From Eremophila alpestris peregrina (Eukaryota; Chordata; Aves; Passeriformes; Alaudidae): a stretch of DNA of 64,000 bases. Shown one piece after another: positions 14,545 to 28,200 of this stretch. The notes below the pieces were generated by a model that ran no database searches, was not told the origin of the DNA, and saw nothing but the letters and a program-made list of their open reading frames with translations. The first letter of the stretch is position 1; the number at the start of each line of letters is the position of its first letter. Made by a program: the position numbers and the translations under genes. The stretch lies in contig WMCF01000035.1 of NCBI GenBank assembly GCA_009792885.1, positions 62,001 through 126,000 of the forward strand. The letters run 5' to 3'.

Positions 14545-14928
14545 ATAAATCTTCAAAAGCTCATTGAAGAAATTGCAATGCAAAAGCATCTCCTTGGCAA
14601 AAGAAATGGGGATCTGATGGCTTCTGTTGAGACTGACCTTCAGCCTCAAGGTACAACTCCCACCATTGCTGCCAGCATTTTTGATGGAGCAATATTTATT
14701 AACATGTTGAAATCTGATGATAGCAACAACACACTTAATGATTATGCTCTGAAAAGTTTTGTCATACCTTCAAGCCACAGAAGCAGGCCTGTAGGCTAAG
14801 CTGTTTGTGCTGACAGAAGTGTCAAGTCTCAGATGAAAAGCAGGAAAAGAAACCAAAAGGTTTTCCAAACCTCTAGCACCAAGCCAGCAACAGCTCTGGG
14901 GAAACACATTACAGGAGTTCCATGCTGA
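14545..14928 (+). pseudogene. Decayed copy of an uncharacterised metazoan protein module
   Basis: One reading frame runs from 14545 to the TGA at 14926-14928, broken once by TAA at 14797-14799. It contains, in order, GDLMASVE, TTPTIAASIFDGAIFINMLK, TLNDYALKSFVIP and, after the stop, DRSVKSQMKSRKRNQ. From memory these align with a conserved run in many uncharacterised proteins of fish and invertebrates: DGA..V.MLKP, F.(D/E)YA..VF.PY, then SLK..TR.KRG.G.RRRV. The spacing between blocks is kept, but the segment joining the last two has lost its VDVVWD part and the copy has a stop, so it is a relic. There is no intron in this span. Whether the source was a host gene or a transposon-borne gene cannot be decided here. 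Confidence 0.45.
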
Positions 14929-17900
14929 ACAAGGCCCTGATGGGTTTATGCATATGGTGCTGGCAGCTGAGCTTCCTTCACCCACAGAACTTGAATAGTT
15001 TGAGAGGACACTGAGACAAATCCCTGCAAAAGTAAGTATATGACAACTGAATTGCATCCCCCTGACATCCTAAAACTGTTGCAATCTTCAGGCTTTATCA
15101 TGAACTCAAGAACTTTTCATAAGTTCTGGGTTATTTTTCTTTTCTGTGCTTAGGCAGAGCAATCATAGTAGATCCTATAAAGCTTCAGTGTCACTTCAAA
15201 TCTTGCTAAGGCCTTCGTCTCACTGACATTCCTCAACAGTAGACTCTACTCCCTAATTATTATAAATTAATGCTGTGTTAAAAAATATTTCCTTTATAGC
15301 TACATCAGCATGCCTCTCTGTGTCTTACTGTTGTTGCTCCATCTTTACTGCAGCAGCCAGACACATACCTTAAGGAGCCATGGAATTAATTAACTTGGAT
15401 GTTGGAACCAGCTGAACAGCTCAAAGCAACTACACGTCCTGGAATGTGCAAATAGATTGATATCATCTATATGAAGCATATTTTATTTAATGAACAATAG
15501 ACCAAATCTCTCTGTCTTGTGAACTCAAATTAAACTCATGAGCGAAACCTCAAACTGGATACATATTAAAATAAATTCCTAGGAATATATTATCAACAGA
15601 AATCTGACCTGATCTCCTTTTAAAACAATCACAATGTAATCAGTTTCTGTGCAAAGACAGAAGTCAGTGTTTCCCCCTCTCTCTGGCTGTAAAAAGCTGG
15701 TCCATATTAAATTAATGTGTGCCTTTGACTTCTCAGTCTTTGGATCTTGTGTGTATGTGTGTGGTCTGTTGTCTCTGTAGAGTATGACCACCAACTCAGA
15801 AGTGTCTTCTACATTTGTTCAACAGCCATGAGTGGCCCAGAGTATCCCTGCAAAGTGAGGCACATATGGCAATGATTAATGGGGGCTGAGAATTAAATAA
15901 ATAAGTTGTGGGGGGGACTTTGAAAGGGGCACAGAATGGAGGAGAACAAAGCATCCCTTGAACTTAATAATTAATTCATAACCAATTGTAAGAGCACATG
16001 AAGAGATAGTGCCTATACCTAAGCAAGAAAACAAATTAGGTGGACACGTTATGAACCAGGATTTATAACACAATAAAAATTAAGACTATCATATCTGGAA
16101 AGATCATAATAAAAGCATCAGATTCCTGGCAGTTCTGAAACAGGCAGCAGGGCTACTGGACTTTTAGAGATAGCTTCAAACAGCAGTTGATAAAAATCAA
16201 GGGGAGAGCAAGAAAAATGGTATCCCTTATATTAACCTACAGAGTTCTGTGTTGTTACTTTGCAGATTGCATCTTTCACCTGTAAATACCTACAAATTGT
16301 ATGTGAAATATATGTACAAGAACACAGAGCTGCACACAGAAATATCTGCTGTGATATGAATGTCATAGCTGACAAGATACATACGATTCAGGCTTACTTT
16401 TGTGTTGATACTTGAGTATTGGCCCTTTCTCCAGGGTCAAGCTAGAAGCATCTGAAGTTGCTCAAGTTGCCAGCAGCCTTAAAAAGAAAATATGGGACAA
16501 AAGAATACAATAGCCTAGGCCAAACAGTGGGGATCCAGAGTCTTCAAGGTATCTTAACCATGGTCTTTTTCTTCCTGCCATGCTTCTTTTTCATTTCTTG
16601 GCAGATGTCATTTTTATCTGTGCATATGAAAGGGGGAAAAGACAAGATCTCACATCTGCTGGGTTTACTTGCCATGCTGCTAACACTGCAGTGCAGCCCA
16701 GCCCTATGGCACTACCATCCCACACAGCCACCTCAAGTCTAGAGAAAAAAACATGGGAACTATTAGGCAGCAATCAATCCTCTACTCTAGGGACCACTGA
16801 GTGCTGCTGGCCTGTCTCTGGGCTTCCTCAAAACAGAAGGAAATATTCCTGAAATACCTCTTCTTTTATGGAGATCAGATCTGTGTTTGACCAGACCAAA
16901 TACAAAACACTGGGTAATTTCCTGCTGATTCCACAATTTTCTCTGTCATGGGGGCACAAGGCACCCTTCAGACACTCATCCAATGCACTGATGAGTCTCA
17001 GGAGAGATGGAATAGTAAACCTCTCTGAAGCAGGCTGCCTTCTTAAGGAGCAAAACTTCAACAAACATGAAACAAGCAAGCAAGCTTTCACATATCTTAG
17101 GTTTTCATGTTTCTTCTGCTAAAAAATCTCTACACAGAAATGTTCATGAGTGATATATATTACAGGTAAGGTTCTCAATGCATCACAGCCTACACCACCA
17201 TCTCTGCTACTGGCTGTCATAAGAAGGATGAGGACTTGAGGCATTCAATTTGAGTTTGAGTGTATTTCATCCACCATGTGCAGCTTTCCTAATGCTTAGC
17301 TGAGAAGGAGCCTGTCATTCATCTGACCATGTGTATTGATCAATTCACATTGGGAAGATTGTAAAAATCAAAGGAAATGGTCAAAGTACAAGCTATTTTC
17401 TAGGGGGTTTTTCCTTTAACATTTTCAATTAGGTTTATGTTTTCACGTCTTTGGCTCCTTTGGTTAAATCTGAGTATGATACCACAGAAATAATGTCTTA
17501 ATGCATGGGATAATGAATAGAAGAGCAATACATACTACATACTTGCGTAAATATATTCTCAGGTCACTGCTAGGCTGAAAAAACACTCATAGGCTGCTTT
17601 TTAATTCTTTGACATGAGCAGAGCTCCTTTACTGAATTATGATGTTGCAGTAATTCATTCCAGGTCCAGCTGGTAAGCAGCACAGCTACAGTTCCATTTA
17701 GATGTCCTGAGCTTTGTACATTAATAAATCACTGTGACAGCAGAGGGATTTATGTGAACAATTCCTCATACATTTATACAAATTCATACACCTACCAAAG
17801 GCTGTCTTGTTTTCCAGCTCACTTCAAATACTACCTGCAAAAGCCTGCTAAATTTCAGGATCTGACATGTTCATTGAGTCAATTTATGCAGTGAGAAATT

Positions 17901-20900
17901 CAGTAGGACCAAAGACTCACAGGACCTTTTGGAGAAATGCTGAACATGGAGACTTGTTCTTACTTCCTTGTTCACCCTTCAGAGCCCCAAACAGACTCTG
18001 CGCGTTCATGTATTGAAATCAAAGTTATAGTAATCTATGCATTCTGTCCCTACATTTTAGAGCATTCACCATGTCCCAGTTGCACTGGCATGGCACTTTC
18101 AAGCAAGCAGAAGAACCAAATACATATTTAGCAGAGTCAATACACAGAAGTAAGGAGTATCTCCTGGCCCAGAGTTATGCTGAACAAAAGGGACAAGTCA
18201 GGATTTTCAGAAAAGCTCAGGGCACTGGACACTCAGCTCCCATTTAAAATTGGTTAAGTGACTTCATGGTGGTTCTTTTTAAATACTAGCTGCAGTTATT
18301 CAAAGAACATACCAGTTAATATACTTGGATGCCATTACTCTGGTTAATAAAAATAGGAGCCTAAATCAGGCTCCTGAACCCATACTGAGGCATTGAAGTA
18401 AGTGTCCTGGTTTGGAGAATACCAGCCACTCCCACTGACTCAGCAAATGTGCTCAGCACCTTGCCACCAAATCAGGCTCAAATTAGAGCATTGACATGAA
18501 GCTATTAATCAGCCAAGTCTCAAAGCAAAAACAGTTCATAAGGGGAAGCAAGGAATAGAGAAAAATTAAGACTACAGGGAAGAGTGAAGAGATTGCACTA
18601 CAAAGTCAGCCTTAGATTGCTACAAGAGATTTTTCTTCAGAAGTTTGACATAATTAATGCACGTAACATAAAACAGTTCCACAAACAGAAGCTCTTTGCT
18701 TGAGTCTGCTTCAACAACAGCAACCCCAGTTTCATATAATGCACAATGCATCCCCAGAGATTTGTACTAAATCAAGTTGACAAGAAAATCAAGACAGAAA
18801 CCATGCAGAAGAGCTTTGAAAAATAAATCAAAAAGGCTATGCTGATTCTGCATCACAGCTCTGTGCACAGATAAACCAGCTTTCTCCAAAGTCATCTCAG
18901 ATTGCTGCAAGGGCATGTGAAAATGTACAGAGGCAGGATAGGAGCAATGTGGACATTACACATCATCTATAGATATGGAAAATAAATTACCTTCACTTAC
19001 ACAAAGTCTGTTGTAACTGCTTCAGCACAGCCAGGATTGGGCCGCTATTGTCAAATATAGCATGTTCCTCTAAAATGTTTGAACTACCATTTAAATTAAT
19101 TTCATGATCACTTGACACAGGTTTTCCCAAACAATGTCTCTTCTGATTTTTTGCACAGATTTTGCACAGCTTTCTTTGCACAAATTCATATGTTTTCCAG
19201 TTATGTATTTTCCTATCTTGCCTTAATATGGTTTTATAAAAGGGTAAACATTCGGTCTCTTTCCAGAGACACATGACAGCCAAAAAGCTTTCCTAATGTG
19301 TCCCTTGAGAAGTCTCTGGGGCAGAGGAATCCCATATGGGATAGATCTCCCAAAAACTTCTCTGTCATACCACACCCCATTCTCTCCTACCAGTGCTGGG
19401 AGTTTAACCATATGAAAGAAGATATGTTCCAAAAATGTCAAAGCTCTCGTGCACCCCAAGCAGTATGAAAGTCATGAAAATTCAGAAAAGATTCAATGTC
19501 ACTCTGAGTTAGATGGCAGCATGTTAAGGCCTGAAGTTTATGAGGTATTTAAGGTATGAGGTATTTGGCTGGATTCTGATTCTGGCCTACGTATTTTGGT
19601 AGACACATCCTCCTCCATAATTAATGTGAGACAATCTTGTTTTGACAAATATGCACTTCAAACATATTATTATTTCCTGGCATATTTTTCACAAAGCTCT
19701 ACATCTGTTTTGCACCTTATATTCATTATTTTAGGCAGTTCCATCCCAGAGTCCCTGCATGTTCCCAAGACAAGAAATTGAGTGACTAAGGGAAAAATGT
19801 ATGAAAGAAGGTGGCATGAATAACAACGAGAATGGGTGTGCTCACATAAATCAGAAGTCACCATGGTCACAGATGGCCTCCAGCCTCAAGGCTGCCAGGT
19901 GACAGTGATTTGTAGGCAGTGCAGCAAAGAAAGGCCTTGAAGGGGGTTTTGGAAGACAGTCAGGGGGTAGTTGAAGTTTTGCAGAACATTTTACAGGAGA
20001 AGGTGTCTAAAAGGGAAAATGCAGACAAATAAGGAGATAAATGTTAGTGGAATAAAGCAAAGGCACAGAATATCAGGTATTGCATTAAATAGTGAAGGAA
20101 GTCTTAGCAATGAAACAAAAACTACTACTTTGGCCTTGTTATAAGTACCAAAGCTGGTATTTTTTAAAATGAAACATGATTTTTTATTTGGTTTTAATTG
20201 TCCAGCTTATAGTACAAGCTTAATTACAAGCTGGTTGGGTGACAACCCATGTTCTGAAAATATTAAAGAACTTTCACTGGAACATTGGTGAAAGGCCAAG
20301 TCTATTAGTATATTGTTAAGAAACAAGGTGCACATAAAATCAATCAGATATAACAAACAAAACTTTGTATCCCTGCTCACCCATATCATGTTTGGTAGTT
20401 CTTTCTGAATCATAACTACTTGTAATGTTACTAGTAAAATCTTAGAGGGCAAATTTTGTAGGCAAAGGTTCTTCCTAAATGAACTGATTCAGCTGAGAAA
20501 AAACAGACAAGCTTCTGTACTGTTTCCTAAGCTTTTGACAGAATCACTCCATCATTTCCCTGTAGATTTACCTTCTCTGACCCTCTGACACAAACATCTG
20601 AATACGCCATTTAACTTGCTAGTAACTAACTACAGAGAATAACACAGTCTTGAGTAAGACGTGGACAAGTTCAGACAAGCAACCAACTGAGGAGTCTAAA
20701 TGTGAAGTTCCAAATAAGCATCATTCTAGAACGGATTTGCAAGCCTGGATCCCAGCTGTTTAGGACCTGACAGAGCCCATGGCTTTCACTGGCATCTGTG
20801 AGTGATTGAAAGGAGGGAGCAGTGGAAAAGACCATTCAAGTATTGAATATCTTGAAAACCATTAATCAATTTCTCTGTATATCAGAGGAGAAAGAAGAGG

Positions 20901-23419
20901 GGAAAAAAAAAAACCCCACGCACACAAAAAAAAACCCGCACCCAAACCCAAAACTATTCACCAATTTCCTTAAATTTCTAGGAAAGCAAAGAGAAATGTC
21001 ACACCTTCCTTAGTGACATGTATTGAGGGCAAGTATCTAAACATAAAACATTACATTTTTAGGAGCTATGTACTGGCTCATTGACTTCTCTCAATATTAT
21101 TTATGTTAATGTACAGAACCAGCTCTTTCTTTGCAAGAGAAAGATTCTGGGCATGTATCTGACTTGGGAAGGTGGCTGTTTAGAGACTGAGTGGAGTGCT
21201 ACTCTTCAAAGAAAAAATACAAACAAGCTCATTGTACTTGAAATGTGTACAACTGTACAAGGTTACTGAAGAAAAACCCAACAACAAACTGAATCAAACA
21301 AGAGAAAGTGCCTAGCCATTAGTGACCTGGTTAGGAGGACTCTTCCACTAACAGTATCTGGTGTTGTTACTTAATGACCAAGCCCAACTTTAGCAGTTCT
21401 CATGTGGGGGATGAGCTACAGATCATTGCACTGGTCTGTTGTGAGTGGGAGGAAGCAGGAGCTCCCCAGGAGGGTGCCCCTATCCTGGGGACAGGGCAGG
21501 AATGGAGAGGAACACGGGAGATCCCTCTTCCATTGGTGCATCCAAACTGATGCTGAGCACTTCACAAATGCTGTGCAAGGTTTATAGACAAGCTGGAACA
21601 AGACCAAAACTTTTCATGCAATCCACCTCCCTCATCTCTTGTGAGCCTGTGTCAGACAGAAGTTTGGATATGGCTAATGCATTTTACAAATGTAGACTTA
21701 AAATTCAAGGATCATTTGAGAGCAGAGTTCTTCTTTTGGGATCAAAAAGCACCTAATGTCATGGTTCATAATGTCCACAAAATCCTGACCCTAATCTCAC
21801 CAAAAGCTTACAAAATTCAAATGTCACTTTCTTGGTCTATCCCTGACAGAGACAGGGAAACTAAAGCCATCTAAACCACGTGAAGAGTCTTGGCAAACCA
21901 GTTCTGTTACTTCATGAAAAGGTCTGGACACAGTTGCAGAATGTGCGTTTATCCAAAGCTACTAAGCCATGAAAAGGTGGGGCTGTCACTAGCAGAAGTA
22001 TATTTACTGTTATGCAGCATGGTGACAGTATCATTTAATATATTATATTATCACTATTAATATTATTAGTATTATTCTATTATTTAACATTTCTAGCAAT
22101 GTATCAGACTACACTGATAATTCATATTTCTGCTCTCTCCTAATCTGTTAATGCTCATCAGTAAATCAGAAAATTATTATTAATTCTGAAAGTACTGCTG
22201 GTCTATTTCCTAAAAAGCATATTTTTAAACCAAATTCTCTGCACATCACCATATTTATACACTAGAGATAATTTCCACTGGAAATATAAATAAGATGGAA
22301 CTGTCCACTAACAAAATAGTTGTATATTAAAACCTCTGATCACGAACCTCAAGACATGCAGGCTCTGGTTTGTCTGAGCTGCAGGCCAGCTTATGCAGGT
22401 GGAATGCAAGCTGTAACCAAATGTGATTATAGCTTTATTTTGCAAAAAGCATGACTCATAATGGCCTCTCTCACTCAAAAACTGTGTATCAGGATAACTC
22501 AATGGCTGTGTTTTCAAAAAATCAGTGTTGGTGACTGAGGTCTTTTCCAACACTCACAGCTTCCCGCAATATATTAGAGATGTTTACATAAAGCTGACAC
22601 CCTGAATGCACTAATCAAGTATCTTGGTGACATAAATGTCAAATAAATTAAATCTGGTGAGGTAGAAACATGTCCTGTAGCATTTTTTACATGACATTAG
22701 GAATGCAGTATCTTGGGAGTTCAGAACAGAGCTGTACTATGTAAGGAAAAGCAGCAAGGCTAGAGAAGAGAGCAGCAAAGAGAGTGAAAATTGTTTTAAG
22801 TGGTTGCTGACTGCAGGTGCCCAATTTGAATTTTCTTGTGTCTGTACTTTTTCCCTCACAAGTGCTGAATGTCTGCAGTATGCAGCATTTTTGAAAACAG
22901 TTTTTAAGTTACATGGACTTCAATTTAAATATATCAGAGATGAGGATTCATTCAAACATTAGCTTTCTTTTTTCTCCAACTCCAACATCAGTGGAGCCAT
23001 TTTCAGCAATTTCTATCATTTTTCTGATAAAGAATTACTTAGTTGGAGCTCAATGATATTCTGGTTTCCCTGATTATGAAACTAAACAGCCATAAAAGAA
23101 ACCAAGGATGGGTTCAGCACAACTAACATGGAATGGGAACATGAAGCTGATCTGTCACTGCCTTCTGGGTGACAATAGAAAAGGCCTTCTCTGATTCAAC
23201 TCCTGCCTCTGCATAGTGTTGGTTGAAATTTATTCCTCCTTTGTAAAAATTGGGTGGACATGTTTTCCTTTTCTCCACCCATCTCACACAGTATTCTGTT
23301 GACAGATTCTTCTGTTTCAAAGCAGTTGCTAAAACATACCTCAGGAATTAATTTATCTTAGCATCAAAAGCCCTGACTGGTACCGTCAGAGTGCAGAATT
23401 TCCTGGTCACAGCCTTCAG

Positions 23420-23447
23420 GTCACTTTACAAAAAGCTGTAAAGTGAC
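23420..23447. repeat. Perfect 11-bp inverted repeat (stem-loop A)
   Basis: GTCACTTTACA at 23420-23430 pairs exactly with TGTAAAGTGAC at 23437-23447 across a 6-nt loop. It is followed 13 bp later by a second perfect stem-loop. Confidence 0.8.
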
Positions 23448-23460
23448 TCCTTACCCCTTA

Positions 23461-23482
23461 CTCCTTATCTCCTGATAAGGAG
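23461..23482. repeat. Perfect 9-bp inverted repeat (stem-loop B)
   Basis: CTCCTTATC at 23461-23469 pairs exactly with GATAAGGAG at 23474-23482 across a 4-nt loop. Confidence 0.8.
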
Positions 23483-25140
23483 AATATTGAAGTTTCCCTA
23501 GAGGTGTTATTTGATCACAAAGCAGAGTGTATGTCTCAGAGAGTCATCTTTGGATTTATGGTAAATGCTGAGAAAAATCTGGAAAAATCAACGTGAACCT
23601 ATTTTCATCTACTCATGTTTGAAATTAATGTTAAAGTTATATATCAAAGGCAAAGTCATCCAGTGGCACATTATCACATCCCTTTATCTCCCAGATGCAT
23701 AACTGTAAATCTGTCAAATATAACAGGAGTGGGAAAGGGGGCTGTTATGCAATGTTTTTATATCCCAAATACCACCTAAAGACTGGACTATACAGGTGAA
23801 AGAGTAATTATTTTTAGCTGTCATATCTTGCACATGGCTTCTCACAATAAGCACAAACTTCCTTTGCAAGTAATTACAACAAAGGGCAGATGAAGGACAA
23901 ATGTATTTGCTTTGTGCTGATCCCCACTTAGCACAGCACCTGGCAAAAATCTTACTCTCCAACCGCTGGTTTTGTGCAAAGTTGCATTAGTTACAAGTTG
24001 ATGTGAATTTCCCAACCTGAATGAGAGCAGTAGGACTTGAATAACTTTCGCAATCTGTGTCAGAACCAGCACTGCAAGGAAACTCATCTCCCAAGTCAGT
24101 GCATCACTGGTGTGATGTTGATGCTGCAGCACCAGTTCTGGAGGGGAGGCTGCACAGGGGAGGTTCAAGTGCATCTAAGTGGATGGAGCTGGTCTGGCAA
24201 ATTCTGGGTTTTCCTATTAGTGAATGCTTCTTGCAGCTACTCAAGGGTCTGCTAGATGTCTCAGCTTCTAGTGCTCCAGCCAACACAGGTGTCAGAGACC
24301 TCTTCAACAGAAATGTTACAGCCTAGTGCCTTCCAGACAAAACCAAGCACATCTTAGGGACTCTAAATCAGCCCCATCCCACTGAGAGCTGAACTATTTA
24401 TAGATCCTCTAGGAGTCAGTCCACACATAAACAACCTCAGCAGTAATTCAAGTCATAGCATAGATGCCATGAATTTTTCCACTACAGTTTATATAATTTT
24501 GCTAATAAATACATCCAATCTCAGCTTAAAATCATCTGAAGGTTTCAATGCAGTAAATCACTGCAGCATGAGACTGCTAGCATTGATGAGGAGTTGTCAG
24601 CCAAATCTCTTTTATGGGAATTCCAGAGACCAAATCTTTTCCTATTGCAGCATGTCCCAGGAGGCTGCAGAGAATGGCTTTCCCCAGCAAAGATGACCCT
24701 GGGTCTGCTCAACAATGGTAAGAGTTTAAACCACAGGCAATTTGTCCTGTGTTGCCTTTAGCAACACTGATATGAAAATAATGATAGATACTCTGGTGAT
24801 AACAACTCCTGGAGTCCTAGCTGGGCTATTTTAAAAGAGAAACAAGCCTTTCTCTTTTGCTAGCAGAGACACAGCCCAAAAGAAAGGCTGCTGAAGTAAT
24901 ACCTACCTGCCTTTCAAATGAGTGTGCTGGGAGCTTGCCTGTACTGTTGGTGTGTGCTCCTGCAGCTGCATTGGCCAAACACTGCCTCATTCTGCTTCAG
25001 CTGCTTGCCTCTGGGAATGGGGCAGTGGTTTTGTAGCAATGCCATCTGCTCCCTTCCAGTCATGAAGGATATTGAGGATAAGCCAGCAAGAGTGGGAATT
25101 CACTGCATTCCTTCCACCACCAACAGTGACCTGTTGTCAC

Positions 25141-25205
25141 TGACTTGCATTTTAGTTATAGGCAAGTCTCTTTATCCCATGCTCATTTCTCTTCCATAGT
25201 TCACT
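25141..25205 (+). mobile_element. Possible MIR fragment
   Basis: aggcaagtctctttatccca followed by a ctcatttctcttccatagt block resembles the MIR 'gggcaagtctcttacctctctgg...' core, but is short. Confidence 0.28.
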
Positions 25206-28200
25206 GGAAGCAGAATGGGATGAAAATTACTGTCTTAATGACCTTCAAGATGGACCTGGCCTGGCACAGCATCTCGTAAATGAAGCCACCAGAAACACTG
25301 TGGAAAGCCAGTATAGTTCCAAGTAAGTGCTAGTGTTGTGAGGACTCCATTCACTGTGCACTTTCTATAGCCATTTGTGCTGTCACTAGCATGGATTGAT
25401 CTTCATTACTAAGTGTTTCATAAAAGCTTACAGGAATCCAGTGCCAGAAAGTGTGTGAGCATCATATTACAGTTTACTACCACAATAATTTTGTGGCTTG
25501 CACTGAGGTTTTACTACTGCTTTCCAAGCAAAGCCTCCAGAAACATGAAAGAATTTTCTATGCTTAAGTAAATGCTGTTTAAGGAATAAGACAACCTCCA
25601 GCAGGAAAAGGAAATTCCTGCAGTATTGGATGGGAGAGATACCACAGTATTTCATTAAAAGGAACAGAAAATTGATGATTGTGTCTATTTGCATGGTGTG
25701 TATTCAAACACTCATTAAAGTGTTCACTGTTCAAAACACACACTAAAATCACAACATTTATCAAAATACATTTCAGTTGCTCTGGCCAGTCTTTTAGAAT
25801 CCCTGGACTTGTTAAAGCATTTTCCAATATGCATAAATATCCTATTCTCATTATGTTTCTAGGCCCAAAGGTCTGCACCCAAAGAGCAAGGATGTAGAGG
25901 TATGCTAGAAGCTTCTCACTTCTAACAAGTCAAATTGACTTCTTGAAGAAAAAGCAACTGCTTCTGCATTTAATTTCTGCCACTAGTCTTTCTAATTCTT
26001 TGTGAGACAGACACAGTTAATATGATTTGTTTTTAATAAAGAAGAGATCACTGAGATTGATGGAAAGAGAGACTAAGGTGAAATACCTAAGTGGATAGCT
26101 ACTTGTGTCACTGTTAGGAATAAGACAGTCTCACAGGATCTAAAGAAGGCAAAGGCAATACTTCAGGTTATGGAATTAGATTGTTTACATTTAGGTGAAC
26201 TTCAGGAAGAGGATACAGATTCACATAGTACTTAGGAGGATAAATCTTCACTGGAAGATAGTAGAGCATTACTGACACAGATGGTACTATTTACAAGATA
26301 GAGAAGTCTCAAAGGGATTAACTTGAGAACTATAAGTCCCATATACAGTGCCTAACAGAACACACAAGAATATGTACTGAAATCCATGACAAGGGAACTT
26401 CAGAAAAGGTACTCTAACACCACTTCTCAGAAATCATCTGTTCTATATCTACCCTTATCTTTGAATGACTGAATTCTGTAGCTGTTAAAGCTGCCCTATG
26501 TGTGACACTCTGCATGAAAAAGGCTCAAAACCTAGTGAATCCACTCAGGAGGGGATTTCTCCTCTGAGAGGGAATCCTTTTGTAGCATAATGCAGCTGTT
26601 CCTTCCTCAGCTCCTGCTATAGGAAATGCAGCTGGAAAAGTTAGCAAGGCCTGGACAGCAACAACTTCTTTGTTCCCAGCTTTCTGGAATAACAGGTCAG
26701 CCACTCTTTTGTATAACTTTTAGAAAAATATATGAACTGACGAATTTTGCTTAGACAAGTTTAGCAAAGTTTGCCACAAATACCTGAGAAATTAGCATGT
26801 TCACTTCACCCCTAACCTTGTTTCCAACTCTATTTCCATCCACATTCAGTGGCTAATTACATTTGAAAAAACAAGTCTCGTATGATGCAAGTCTTCCAGG
26901 AAGCTGGTGTTTCCAATTAATTCAGAACCTTGTTAATCTGCTCACTGTTCCAGGGGCTGCACAGAGCTCTTTGCTTAACTACCACTTGAGATGCATATGC
27001 TGAGATCTTCTGCAGATGGGAAACAGAACATGATTTAAATTCATGGTTTTCTTCTAAAATTGGAAAATTCATTTCAAGCCTTGTAGATAAGCATTCATAG
27101 CATCCTGTACAAAGAGGAGCTGTGTTACCTTAGGCTCAATGACACACTAAACCAAAAGGCTTGCCCTATTACTATTAATTAGTCAAAGTGATAGGAGATT
27201 TTGGTAATGTTTTTAAAGATGCATTTAAGCAATAAGGAACACACCACACTCTTCTGTAGTCCTTGTCTCACATCCATTACTCAAATGTGAACATTCAACA
27301 CCTTCCCTTACTCAAGCCTGATTGGAGGTTTTGCTCAGTTTGAGTTTTCTTAGTAGTCTTGACTTGGATACAACTGTCTTGGAAGTACTGGAGTAGTCAG
27401 ACACCAATTTAAGAAGGGCACTTGAGAGGAAAGGCCTCATGTCTCATTAAAGTCAACATTTCTAAGCACATGGACTGCTGCAGCTTTGCTTATCAGCATG
27501 CAGTCAAGCAACTATAAAAGTAATGCATTTAGGCACATCAGAGTTCCTGCCACATCAATCTAGTCATGCTTCTGGAACACTCAACTAGAAGTCTAGCAAA
27601 ATCATCTTCAGACAGCTAAATTAGATTATTCGGAACTCCAAGAGTCTGAAAATTAGGATTGCTGATTTCCATCCATCTATCTTAGACGAGTCTCTTAAGT
27701 AATCATTTTCCCTCTACTTTCTTGTACATTGCCTGAAATACAGAAAAGGCCTAGCGCAGAACTCTTTCAAGAGCGCAAGCAAAACTGGACAAGATACTTA
27801 AGACAAGGAAACTCAGGAATTTGACTTTTAAAACAATGTTTTCAGCTAAAAAAAATTAGCCATTAGTATTAGCCATTATTGTATCAGCCTTTCTTGACTT
27901 AATCAGTCTTTCCATGGCGATTATGGGTGTTCCAGCACATTTAAGATAACACATGGGGAAAATAAAACAAATTCACTTGCAAAGGAACTCCACTTGTGTG
28001 TGAGATTATTCTAGGTGTCAATTAGCCTAAGGAGTTTATCCCCAAGCAATTTTCAAACTCCTGTGCCAACTAATACTTTGCCAAAAACTCACTGCCAAAT
28101 CTTACCTTAGAGTTCAGCACAGTGCTGCATCTTGAAAACCCATTCTGGGAGAAGGGCTGGACTTGGAGGTGATAAACAGGATAGGAGAGTTCAATGCTAT

